From the NCBI RefSeq assembly GCF_001580365.1, contig NZ_CP014480.1:2999981-3063980 (forward strand): DNA of 64,000 nt. The letters are read 5' to 3'. This document shows, in pieces, positions 40,745 through 48,454 of the stretch. Position 1 is the stretch's first letter, and each line of letters opens with the position of its first letter. A program made the position numbers and the translations under genes. The notes beneath the pieces are model-generated. The model worked only from the letters and a program-made list of their open reading frames with translations, searched no databases and had not been told where the DNA came from. The stretch is from Kocuria turfanensis (lineage in GTDB: Bacteria > Actinomycetota > Actinomycetes > Actinomycetales > Micrococcaceae).

Positions 40745-42196
40745 TCAGCCCGGCAGCGCGCCCACCGCGACCCGCTCCGCCGGGAACTGCGGCATGGCGA
40801 TGTCGGCCATCCGGGCCAGCACCCGCACCACCTGGCAGGAGTAGCCGAACTCGTTGTCGTACCAGACGTAGAGCACCAGCGAGCTGCCGTTGACGATCGT
40901 GGCCAGGCCGTCCACGACGCCCGCCCGGCGGGAGCCGACGAAGTCGGTGGAGACGACCTCCGGGGAGTCGGTGTAGTCGATCTGCTTGCGCAGGGACGAG
41001 TTCAGGGAGATGTCCCGCAGGTACCGGTTGACGGCGGCCTCCGACTCCGGGGCCTCCTCGAGCTGGAGGTTCAGGATGGCCATGGAGACGTCCGGGGTGG
41101 GCACGCGGATCGCGTTGCCGGTCAGCTTCCCGGCCATCTCCGGCAGGGCCTTGGCCACGGCCTTGGCGGCGCCGGTCTCGGTGATGACCATGTTCAGGGC
41201 GGCGGAGCGGCCGCGGCGGTCGCCCTTGTGCCAGTTGTCGATGAGGTTCTGGTCGTTCGTGTAGGAGTGCACCGTCTCGACGTGGCCCTGGGCGATGCCG
41301 TACCTGTCGTTGACGACCTTCACCACCGGGGTGATGGCGTTGGTGGTGCAGGACGCGGCGGAGAGGATGGTGTCCTCCGGGGCGATCATGTCGTCGTTGA
41401 CGCCGCACACGATGTTCTTCAGCTCGCCCTTGCCCGGCGCCGTGAGCAGGACCTTGGCCACGCCCTTGGACTGCAGGTGCTTGGACAGGCCCGCCTCGTC
41501 GCGCCACACGCCCGTGTTGTCCACGACGATCGCGTTGTCGATGCCGTGGGCGGTGTAGTCGATCTCGGAGGGGTCGCTCGCGTAGATGAACTTGATCGCC
41601 ACGCCGTTGGCGGTGATGACGTTGTTCTCCTCGTCGACGTGGATCGTCCCGTCGAACTTCCCGTGCACCGAGTCGCGGCGCAGCAGCGAGGCGCGCTTGA
41701 CCAGGTCGTTGCCGGGCTTCTTGCGCACCACGACGGCGCGCAGGTTCAGCCCGGTGCCGTCGTTGCGGTTCACCAGGATGCGGGCGAGCAGGCGGCCGAT
41801 GCGGCCGAACCCGTAGAGGACCACGTCCTGGGACTCCGGGAGGTTCTGCGCCTTGCGGTCCACCACCGGGGCGAGCTCCTCGCGCAGGAACGCCTCGAGG
41901 TCCTGGTCCGACGCCTGGGCCAGCCGGTTGAGCTTGCCGAGGTCCACCGCGCAGGTGCCGAGGTTGAGCCCGGACATCACCTCGAGCAGGCGGGTGGTGT
42001 CCTCCAGCGGCAGCTCCTGGCCGTCGATGCGGCGGGCGAAGCGGTGGGCCTTGAGGATCTGGGTGACGGACTTGTGCACCAGCGAACGGCCGTAGACGGT
42101 CGGGACGACCTTGTTCTCGCGGTGCAGGCGGCCGACCAGGGGAACCATGAGCTCGGCGAGGGCCTCGCGGTCGGACCAGCTTTCGGGAGTGCTCAA
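40745..42196 (-). CDS. gap: Glyceraldehyde-3-phosphate dehydrogenase, N-terminally extended type
   Basis: The 483-residue protein carries about 125 extra residues before the Rossmann motif LYGFGRIGRLLARI. It keeps the catalytic Cys in SAASCTTNAITP and the C-terminal WYDNEFGYSCQV. This long form is widespread in Arthrobacter-like and other actinobacteria and may work mainly in gluconeogenesis. I chose TTG at 42196 because AGAGAG lies 6 nt upstream and no in-frame ATG exists nearby except 48 bp inside the frame. A short ATG ORF (42228 to 42193) ends across this TTG. A TAGAAT -10 lies about 115 bp upstream. Confidence 0.9.
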   Translation of the reverse strand: MSTPESWSDREALAELMVPLVGRLHRENKVVPTVYGRSLVHKSVTQILKAHRFARRIDGQELPLEDTTRLLEVMSGLNLGTCAVDLGKLNRLAQASDQDLEAFLREELAPVVDRKAQNLPESQDVVLYGFGRIGRLLARILVNRNDGTGLNLRAVVVRKKPGNDLVKRASLLRRDSVHGKFDGTIHVDEENNVITANGVAIKFIYASDPSEIDYTAHGIDNAIVVDNTGVWRDEAGLSKHLQSKGVAKVLLTAPGKGELKNIVCGVNDDMIAPEDTILSAASCTTNAITPVVKVVNDRYGIAQGHVETVHSYTNDQNLIDNWHKGDRRGRSAALNMVITETGAAKAVAKALPEMAGKLTGNAIRVPTPDVSMAILNLQLEEAPESEAAVNRYLRDISLNSSLRKQIDYTDSPEVVSTDFVGSRRAGVVDGLATIVNGSSLVLYVWYDNEFGYSCQVVRVLARMADIAMPQFPAERVAVGALPG

Positions 42197-42228
42197 GAAT
42201 GACTCTCTTCCTCGGCCGGGGACGTCAT
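42193..42228 (-). CDS. Possible 11-residue leader ORF overlapping the gap start
   Basis: ATG at 42228 begins MTSPAEEESHS and stops at TGA 42195-42193, sharing TTGA with the TTG start of gap. It lacks a good ribosome binding site. It may couple translation or be chance. Confidence 0.25.
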   Translation of the reverse strand: MTSPAEEESHS

Positions 42229-42311
42229 CGTGTCCGGCCGTGACGGGCCGCGCCTCGTTGCGCGGTCTCGGGTGCGCGCGCCGCTGCGGGTCGCGCAGGG
42301 TGCCACCGCCC

Positions 42312-42317
42312 ATTCTA
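42312..42317 (-). promoter_or_regulatory. -10 element of gap
   Basis: TAGAAT on the minus strand predicts a leader of about 110 nt before the TTG at 42196. No clear -35 was seen. Confidence 0.35.
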
Positions 42318-42388
42318 AGGGCACCGCGACGCCGGGACGGGGCCGCGTTACGGCCCTGGGACGCCGGTGCGGCCGGAGCGGCGGGTGC

Positions 42389-42394
42389 TACCGT
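42389..42394 (+). promoter_or_regulatory. -10 hexamer, likely leaderless transcript
   Basis: TACCGT ends 6 nt before the ATG at 42401 of the PfkB kinase. Confidence 0.45.
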
Positions 42395-42400
42395 GAGGAC

Positions 42401-43330
42401 ATGCTGACGGTGATCGGTGAGGCGCTCGTGGACGTGGTCTCGAAGCGCGGACAGGAGCCCCGCGCGCACGCCGGGGGGAGCCCCATGAACGTGGCCGTGG
42501 GCCTGGCCCGCCTCGGGCACCGGGTCCAGTTCCTGGGCCGCTACGGCGAGGACGAGTACGGCGCCCAGGTCGAGGCCCACCTGCGGGACAACGGCGTGCT
42601 CCTGCCGTTCGAGGCCGACGCGCGGCCGACGTCCGTGGCCGAGGCCGTGATCGGCGACGACGGCGCCGCGACCTACGACTTCCAGCTGGACTGGTCCCTG
42701 GACCTCGGCGACGAGCAGCTGGGCAAGATGCTCCGCGACACCACCCTGCTGCACGTCGGGTCGATCGGCGCGATGCTCGAGCCCGGCGCCTCGAAGGTGC
42801 GCCACGCCGTGGAGCTGGCCCAGCACACCGCGCTCGTCTCCTACGACCCGAACTGCCGGCCGTCCATCATCCCCGACTCCTCCCGGGCCCGGGCGCGCGC
42901 CGAGCAGCTCGTGGCCCTCGCCGACGTCGTGAAGGCCTCGGACGAGGACCTCCTGTGGCTCTACCCCCACCGCAGCGTCGAGGAGAGCGCCGCGGCCTGG
43001 CTCCGGGCCGGCGCGGAGCTCGTCGTCGTCACCCGCGGCCCGCTGGGGCCCTGGGCACTCACCCGCGCCACCGGCCCGCGGGGGGTGCAGGTGCCCGCCG
43101 CCCGTGCCGAGGTGGTGGACACCGTGGGCGCCGGCGACTCGTTCATGGCCGCGCTGCTGGCCTGGCTCACCGACCACGGCTTCACCGGGGCGCCGGCCCG
43201 CGAGCGGCTCGACGACCTCGATGCGGAGCAGGTGGGCGAGCTGCTGCGCTACGCCGCCTCGGCGGCGGGCGTCACGGTCTCGCGCGCCGGTGCCGACCTG
43301 CCGCGCGCGGACGAGCTGCCCTCCTCCTGA
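42401..43330 (+). CDS. PfkB family carbohydrate kinase (fructokinase-like)
   Basis: The 309-residue kinase has the N-terminal PfkB motif HAGGSPMNVAVGLARLG and the C-terminal VDTVGAGDSFMAALLAWL with the catalytic Asp. It resembles fructokinases, but the sugar is not proven. Divergent from gap. A 5-bp tandem repeat begins within its stop codon. Confidence 0.85.
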   Translation: MLTVIGEALVDVVSKRGQEPRAHAGGSPMNVAVGLARLGHRVQFLGRYGEDEYGAQVEAHLRDNGVLLPFEADARPTSVAEAVIGDDGAATYDFQLDWSLDLGDEQLGKMLRDTTLLHVGSIGAMLEPGASKVRHAVELAQHTALVSYDPNCRPSIIPDSSRARARAEQLVALADVVKASDEDLLWLYPHRSVEESAAAWLRAGAELVVVTRGPLGPWALTRATGPRGVQVPAARAEVVDTVGAGDSFMAALLAWLTDHGFTGAPARERLDDLDAEQVGELLRYAASAAGVTVSRAGADLPRADELPSS

Positions 43331-43348
43331 GCAGAGCAGAGCAGAGCA
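43329..43348. repeat. Four tandem copies of a 5-bp repeat (GAGCA)
   Basis: The array starts inside the stop codon of the PfkB gene and lies just before a 13-bp direct repeat. Confidence 0.85.
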
Positions 43349-43351
43349 GAT

Positions 43352-43388
43352 CCGTGCCCGACCGACAGGAGGACCCCGTGCCCGACCG
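43352..43388. repeat. 13-bp direct repeat
   Basis: CCGTGCCCGACCG occurs at 43352-43364 and 43376-43388. The second copy contains the GTG of a small leader ORF. Confidence 0.7.
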
Positions 43389-43455
43389 CGCACCGTCCCC
43401 CGGCCCGCGTGCGGCCGGGCCGGCGCCGCGAGGAGCCGTGAGCCCGCTCCCGTGA
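43378..43455 (+). CDS. Possible 25-residue leader ORF coupled to the HAD gene
   Basis: GTG at 43378 has a strong AGGAGG 5 nt upstream. The frame (VPDRAPSPGPRAAGP...) ends with TGA that overlaps the GTG start of the HAD gene (GTGA at 43452-43455). The HAD start has no ribosome binding site of its own, so coupling is plausible. Confidence 0.4.
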   Translation: MPDRAPSPGPRAAGPAPRGAVSPLP

Positions 43456-44333
43456 CCCCGCCCCTGGAGGTGCCCGGCGACGCCGCACCCGTCAAGCTGA
43501 TCGCCAGCGACCTGGACGGCACCGTCCTGGGGGACGACTTCCGGTTCCGCCCGCGCACCGTCGAGGCGATCCGGGCCGCCCAGGACGAGGGCCTGCACGT
43601 GGTGTTCGTGACGGGCCGGCCCATGCGCTGGCTCGACCCGCTGCGCGACCAGCTGGCGCACCAGGGCGTGGTGATCTGCTCCAACGGCGCGGTGGTCTAC
43701 GACCTCACCGCCGACGTCGTGGTGGAGTCCAGCCTGTTCCCGGTCTCCGAGGCCTTCACGGTCATGGACGAGGTGGCCGCGCGCCATCCCGGCACGCTGT
43801 TCGCCGCCGAGACGCTGGACGGCGTCTACACCGACCACGGCTGGGCCCGCACCGACCGCATGGGAATCGGCGCCCCGCGGGTCGGCCCGCTGCGGGAGCG
43901 CCTGCCCGCCGGCACGGGCCTCGTGAAGTTCCTCGCCAAGCTGGACTCCGCCGACCCGCAGGAGTACTACCGGGCGCTGACCGATCTGGTGGCCGGACGG
44001 CTGTCCGTCACGCACTCGGTCGCGGCCGCCCCGCTCGTGGAGATGGGCCAGCGGGGGCTGACGAAGGCCCGCACCCTGGAGCAGTACGCGGCCGAGCGCG
44101 GGGTCCTGCCGCAGGAGGTCATGGCCTTCGGGGACATGCCCAACGACCTGGAGATGCTGACCTGGGCCGGCCACGGCTACGCGATGGCGAGCGGGCACCC
44201 CGCCGTCGCCCGGGCCGTGGGCCGCACGGCCCCGCCCTTCGCGGAGGACGGGGTGGCCCAGGTGATCGAGGCGCTGCTGCACGGCCGCCGACCCGGCGCG
44301 TCACGGGCGGGACATTCCGCTACCGCGGGGTAA
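43452..44333 (+). CDS. HAD family hydrolase, Cof type
   Basis: The 293-residue phosphatase starts with the nucleophile motif IASDLDGTVLGDD and has VVFVTGRPM, a C2-type cap (about residues 95-190), and AFGDMPNDLEML with the last acidic motif. Cof-type proteins hydrolyse sugar phosphates and cofactors. GTG at 43452 is the only suitable start near the nucleophile and overlaps the end of a short ORF. Probably co-transcribed with the PfkB gene 121 bp upstream. Confidence 0.82.
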   Translation: MTPPLEVPGDAAPVKLIASDLDGTVLGDDFRFRPRTVEAIRAAQDEGLHVVFVTGRPMRWLDPLRDQLAHQGVVICSNGAVVYDLTADVVVESSLFPVSEAFTVMDEVAARHPGTLFAAETLDGVYTDHGWARTDRMGIGAPRVGPLRERLPAGTGLVKFLAKLDSADPQEYYRALTDLVAGRLSVTHSVAAAPLVEMGQRGLTKARTLEQYAAERGVLPQEVMAFGDMPNDLEMLTWAGHGYAMASGHPAVARAVGRTAPPFAEDGVAQVIEALLHGRRPGASRAGHSATAG

Positions 44334-44337
44334 CAAT
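44332..44337 (+). promoter_or_regulatory. -10 hexamer, likely leaderless transcript
   Basis: AACAAT (within TAACAAT) ends 6 nt before the GTG at 44344 and overlaps the stop codon of the HAD gene. Confidence 0.35.
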
Positions 44338-44343
44338 GGGGGT

Positions 44344-45168
44344 GTGACCCCACCAGCGCGCCGGCGCGACGCCCCTGCCGCCCTCGCCCACCGCGGCTTC
44401 TCGCGCGAGGGCGCCGAGAACACCCTCGACGCCTTCCGCGCGGCCCGCGACCTCGGCTACGAGTGGATCGAGACCGACGTCAACACGACCGCCGACGGCG
44501 TGGTCCTGTCCTTCCACGACGGCACGCTCGACCGCGTGACCGGCGACGCCGGCGAGGTCTCCCGCCTGACCTGGGATCAGATCCGGTCCCGGCGGGTGGC
44601 CGGGGCCGGCGGCATCCCGCGGCTCGCCGACCTGCTCACCGAGCTCCCGGAGCTCAAGCTCAACATCGACGTCAAGGACGAGGCGTCGGTGACCGCCCTG
44701 CCCCCGCTGCTCCACGCGCTGGGGGCCGTGCACCGGGTGCGGGTGACGTCCTTCTCCGAGAGCCGGCGCCGGCGCACGCTGCGCCGGCTCCACGAGCTCG
44801 CCGGGCGGCCCGTGCCCACCTCCTCCGGCCAGGGCGGGATGCGCCTGCTGCTCGTGTGCTCCTGGCTGGGCGGGCCGAGCTGGCGTCTGGCCCGGCGGGC
44901 GGCGGCCCGGTGGATCGCGCCCTTCGACACCGTCCAGATCCCGCGGCGCCACCGGCTCCGCGGTGGGGCCGAGCTCGAGCTCGTCACCCCGCGCTTCCTG
45001 GACTTCGCCCACCGGCACGGCATCGACGTGCACGTGTGGACGATCAACGACGCCGCCGAGATGGCCGAGCTGCTGGAGCTGGGCGTGGACGGGATCGTCA
45101 CCGACCGCGCCGACCTCCTCGCCGAGCTGCTGGCCGAGCGGGGGCAGTGGCCGCCGTCGGGCGTGTGA
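44344..45168 (+). CDS. Glycerophosphodiester phosphodiesterase
   Basis: The 274-residue protein shows the GDPD signature: ALAHRGFSREGAENTLDAF with catalytic His, then ETDVNTTADGVVLSFHDGTLDR with metal ligands and second His. It hydrolyses glycerophosphodiesters to glycerol 3-phosphate and an alcohol. There is no signal peptide, so it is the cytoplasmic type. GTG at 44344 lies 10 bp after the HAD stop. Confidence 0.88.
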   Translation: MTPPARRRDAPAALAHRGFSREGAENTLDAFRAARDLGYEWIETDVNTTADGVVLSFHDGTLDRVTGDAGEVSRLTWDQIRSRRVAGAGGIPRLADLLTELPELKLNIDVKDEASVTALPPLLHALGAVHRVRVTSFSESRRRRTLRRLHELAGRPVPTSSGQGGMRLLLVCSWLGGPSWRLARRAAARWIAPFDTVQIPRRHRLRGGAELELVTPRFLDFAHRHGIDVHVWTINDAAEMAELLELGVDGIVTDRADLLAELLAERGQWPPSGV

Positions 45169-45195
45169 GCCATGACACGCCCGGGTCCCGCGTGG

Positions 45196-45201
45196 CAGGG
45201 T
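45196..45201 (+). promoter_or_regulatory. -10-like hexamer, likely leaderless transcript
   Basis: CAGGGT ends 6 nt before the ATG at 45208. Confidence 0.3.
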
Positions 45202-45207
45202 GGGGCC

Positions 45208-46260
45208 ATGACCCACACCGCCGCCCCGCCCGCGGACACCGACCAGCACGTCCTCGCCGAGGTCCGCAACGGGACCGGGCACCTCGTGCTCAACCGTCCC
45301 CGCCAGCTCAACGCGCTCACCGCGCAGATGTACCACGACCTGAAGGCCGCCCTGGACGCGTGGCAGGACGACGACGCCGTGCGCCACGTCCTGGTCACCT
45401 CGGCCTCCGCCAAGGCCTGGTGCGCCGGCGGTGACATCCGGCAGGTGCGCGACGCCGTGCGCGAGGGCCAGCTGGAGGCGGCGACGCAGGTCTTCGCCGT
45501 CGAGTACGCCCTCGACTGCCTGATCGCGGACTACCCCAAGCCCTACGTGGCGCTCATGAACGGCATCTGCATGGGCGGCGGCATGGGCATCTCCGTGCAC
45601 GGGTCCCACCGGGTGGTCGGCGGATCGACCGTCATGGCGATGCCGGAGACGAAGATCGGCTTCTTCACCGACATCGGCGCCTCCTGGTTCCTGCCGCGCG
45701 TCTCCCGCCCGGACCGCCGGGGGGAGCCCAGCCTCGCCGTGGGGCGCTGGCTCGCCCTCGGCGGGCAGCGGATCAGCGGAGCGGACGCCGTGGCCCTCGG
45801 ACTGGCCGACGTCCTCGTGGCCGACGAGGACTTCCCCGACCTCGCGGCGGCCGTGGTGGAGGAGGGACCCGCCGAGGCCCTCGCCCGCTTCGCGCGCGAG
45901 CCGGAGCCCTCGCCCGTCGTCGCCCGGTGGGAGGAGATCGAGGACCGCTACGGGGCCCCGACCCTGCGGGAGATCGTCGCCGCCGCCCCCGAGGACCTCA
46001 CGGGCATGAGCCCGTCCTCGCTGGTGCGCACCTTCGAGCTGCTCGAGCGCGGCGCGGCCGACGACAGCGTGCGCTCCTGCCTGGAGCGGGAGCTGCGCCT
46101 GGCCGCGGACACGATCGCCCGGCCCGACTTCGCGGAGGGCGTGCGCGCGGTCCTCGTGGACAAGGACAACGCCCCGGTGTGGGAGCACGCCTCCGTCGCG
46201 GACGTCGACGCCGACGCGGTCCGGGCCGTGCTCGACGAGAAGCTCCCGCTGCCGCTGTGA
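45208..46260 (+). CDS. 3-hydroxyisobutyryl-CoA hydrolase (enoyl-CoA hydratase superfamily)
   Basis: The 350-residue protein is a crotonase-fold enzyme of the 3-hydroxyisobutyryl-CoA hydrolase branch used in valine degradation. It has LNRPRQLNALTAQM, CAGGDIRQV, NGICMGGGMGISVHG and AMPETKIGFFTDIGASWFLPR. The C-terminal extension relative to ordinary hydratases fits this branch. Transcribed on the plus strand after the GDPD gene. Confidence 0.85.
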   Translation: MTHTAAPPADTDQHVLAEVRNGTGHLVLNRPRQLNALTAQMYHDLKAALDAWQDDDAVRHVLVTSASAKAWCAGGDIRQVRDAVREGQLEAATQVFAVEYALDCLIADYPKPYVALMNGICMGGGMGISVHGSHRVVGGSTVMAMPETKIGFFTDIGASWFLPRVSRPDRRGEPSLAVGRWLALGGQRISGADAVALGLADVLVADEDFPDLAAAVVEEGPAEALARFAREPEPSPVVARWEEIEDRYGAPTLREIVAAAPEDLTGMSPSSLVRTFELLERGAADDSVRSCLERELRLAADTIARPDFAEGVRAVLVDKDNAPVWEHASVADVDADAVRAVLDEKLPLPL

Positions 46261-46279
46261 CCGGGCCCGCCCGGCGCGC

Positions 46280-46834
46280 TCAGCGGTGGGAGGCGTCCTT
46301 GCCGTTGCGGCTGACCACCACGCGCACCGGGCCGGCCGTCTCCCCGGAGCCGGTGGGCCGGTCCACGAAGCGGCGGTAGCCCAGGAACAGGACCACCACC
46401 AGGGACACCGTGACCACCCCGAAGGTGACGAGGGTGTCCTGGGAGATCAGGCTGCGCACCACGCTGTGGAGCAGGGTGAACAGCCCGCCCAGCAGGACGC
46501 CGTTGGCCAGCACCGGCCCGCGCCGCTCGACCAGCAGCCCGAGCCCGAGCAGCCCCACGGCCACGACCAGGGTGGCCACGCCCACGTCCCGGCTGTGCCG
46601 CATGGACCGCTCCTCCCGCGCCTCCCGGTCGCGCAGGTGCTCCGCCCACTGCTGCTGCTCCTCCGCGGTCAGCTCCCGGACCTCCTGCGCGGCGACGAGC
46701 TCCGGGGACGCCTCCGGCTCCTGCGGTCCGGGGTGGACCGTGCTGACGCCGAGACCCACGAAGAGGGCGATCAGCGCCCCCAGGAAGAGCGCGTAGACCG
46801 TGCCCATGGTCCGGGTCTGCGTGCGGTCGCCCAT
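46280..46834 (-). CDS. Three-helix membrane protein, paralog A
   Basis: The 184-residue protein has an N-terminal membrane segment (GTVYALFLGALIALFVGLGV), a charged Glu/Gln-rich helical loop with LTAEEQQQWAEH, then membrane segments around residues 100-120 and 130-160 with NGVLLGGLFTLLHSVVRS. It is clearly paralogous to the protein encoded at 49799-50302: same order, FLGALxALFVGLG, STVHPGP/QTFYPGP, and GVLLGGLFTL. Both share a 12-bp promoter element. The function is unknown. Confidence 0.7.
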   Translation of the reverse strand: MGDRTQTRTMGTVYALFLGALIALFVGLGVSTVHPGPQEPEASPELVAAQEVRELTAEEQQQWAEHLRDREAREERSMRHSRDVGVATLVVAVGLLGLGLLVERRGPVLANGVLLGGLFTLLHSVVRSLISQDTLVTFGVVTVSLVVVLFLGYRRFVDRPTGSGETAGPVRVVVSRNGKDASHR

Positions 46835-46921
46835 GCGGCGTGCTCCGTCCTCCCGCCGTGCGGGCTCGTTCGTGCGGTGTCGTGCGGGCCGGACGGTCCG
46901 TCGTCGGCCCCGGGTGCTCGC

Positions 46922-46950
46922 ATTATCGACCCGACCCGCGGCGATGTCCA
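46922..46950 (-). promoter_or_regulatory. Promoter of membrane paralog A
   Basis: On the minus strand, TGGACA (46950-46945) and GATAAT (46927-46922) are 17 bp apart. The -10 region CGGGTCGATAAT is identical to that of paralog B. The predicted leader is about 80 nt. Confidence 0.65.
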
Positions 46951-47104
46951 CGTCCGTCACCTGACGGGCGGGTCTTCCACCGGGTTCCGCCCCTGCCTAC
47001 GCTGGGAGCGTCCGCTCCGGCGTCCGGTCCCCGGTGCCGGTGGCGCCGGGGGCGAGGCAGCGCCGGGACGGCGGGACGCGCCCGCCGGAGGGGTGGTGGG
47101 AGAC

Positions 47105-48454
47105 ATGGTGGTCTTCGAGAACAGGGCCGACGCCGGACACCGGCTCGGCAGGCGGTTGTTGCCCCTGCGCGGCCGGGACGTGGTGGTGCTGGGACTGCCC
47201 CGCGGCGGAGTGCCGGTTGCCTACGAGGTGGCCCAGATGCTCGACGCCCCGCTCGACGTCATCGTGGTCCGCAAACTGGGGGTCCCCTCCCAGCCGGAGC
47301 TGGCGATGGGCGCCATCGGCGAGGAGGGCGCCCGGGTGCTCGACGAGCGCACCCTGCAGTACTTCGGGGTGACGGACGCGCAGCTGGAGCGGATCGAGGA
47401 GCGGGAGCGCGCCGTGCTCGAGGCCCGGACCGCCCGCTTCCGGGAGGGCCGGGAACGGATCGACCTCACGGGCCGGATCGCCCTCGTGGTCGACGACGGC
47501 ATCGCCACCGGCTCCACCGCGCGCGTGGCCTGCCGGATCGCCCGTCAGCTGGGCGCCGGGCGGGTGGTGCTCGCGGTGCCGGTGGCCCCGGAGGAGGCCC
47601 TCGGCCGGGTGACCGAGGCCGACGAGGTCATCTGCCTGGCCACCCCGCCCTACTTCGCGGCCGTGGGCCACCACTACCGCGACTTCTCCGCGACCGAGGA
47701 CGACGAGGTGGTCGCCCTGCTGGACGCCGCCCGCCGCCGGCACGAGGCGCAGCTGCCCCCCGCACGGAGCGCCGCCGCGCCCGGGGATCCCGTGGACGCC
47801 GACGTGCGCATCCCGGCCGGGTCGACGCGGCTCGAGGCCCACCTGCACCTGCCGGCTCCCGGCGCCGGGGTGGTGGTCTTCGCCCACGGCAGCGGCAGCG
47901 GCCGGCACAGTCCGCGGAACCAGTACGTGGCCTCCGTGCTGCAGCGGGCGGGCCTGGGAACCCTGCTGCTCGACCTGCTCTCCGACGAGGAGGAGGCCGA
48001 GCGCGCCAACGTCTTCGACATCGAGCTGCTCGCCCGCCGGCTGCTCCTGGCCACCGCCTGGCTGCGGGAGCAGCCGGGCTCCGCCGCGTCCCCGGTCGGC
48101 TGGTTCGGGGCGAGCACCGGGGCCGGTGCCGCCCTGTGGGCGGCGGCCGAGCCCGGGGCGCCGGTCACGGCCGTGGTCTCCCGCGGCGGGCGCCCCGATC
48201 TCGCCGGGGAGCGGCTGCGCCTCGTGCAGGCGCCCACCCTGCTGATCGTCGGCAGCCGTGACGTCGAGGTGCTGGGCCTCAACCGCTGGGCGCAGGAGTC
48301 GATGCAGTGCCCCACCCGGCTGGCCGTCGTGGAGGGCGCCGGGCACCTGTTCGAGGAGCCCGGCACGCTCGACGAGGCCGCCGGGCTGGCCCGGGACTGG
48401 TTCCTCCGGCACCTGGCGCCGGCCCGGGAGCACACCGGCGGAGACCTCCGGTGA
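47105..48454 (+). CDS. Phosphoribosyltransferase fused to a dienelactone-hydrolase-like domain
   Basis: The 449-residue protein has an N-terminal type I PRTase domain with the PRPP loop ALVVDDGIATGSTARV (about residues 120-135). From about residue 225 it becomes an alpha/beta hydrolase with VVFAHGSGSGRHSPRN, nucleophile elbow WFGASTGAG, Asp near VGSRDVEVLG and His in EGAGHLFEEP. The same fusion is known from M. tuberculosis Rv0571c, a DosR-regulon protein. GTG at 47096 is an alternative start to ATG 47105. Its stop overlaps the start of the erythromycin-esterase-like gene (GTGA). Confidence 0.85.
   Translation: MVVFENRADAGHRLGRRLLPLRGRDVVVLGLPRGGVPVAYEVAQMLDAPLDVIVVRKLGVPSQPELAMGAIGEEGARVLDERTLQYFGVTDAQLERIEERERAVLEARTARFREGRERIDLTGRIALVVDDGIATGSTARVACRIARQLGAGRVVLAVPVAPEEALGRVTEADEVICLATPPYFAAVGHHYRDFSATEDDEVVALLDAARRRHEAQLPPARSAAAPGDPVDADVRIPAGSTRLEAHLHLPAPGAGVVVFAHGSGSGRHSPRNQYVASVLQRAGLGTLLLDLLSDEEEAERANVFDIELLARRLLLATAWLREQPGSAASPVGWFGASTGAGAALWAAAEPGAPVTAVVSRGGRPDLAGERLRLVQAPTLLIVGSRDVEVLGLNRWAQESMQCPTRLAVVEGAGHLFEEPGTLDEAAGLARDWFLRHLAPAREHTGGDLR

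Noticed and set aside
46835..47104. DosR box upstream of the PRTase-hydrolase gene
   Set aside because: No sequence close to the GGGACTTnnGTCCC palindrome was found, so the dormancy link rests on gene content only.
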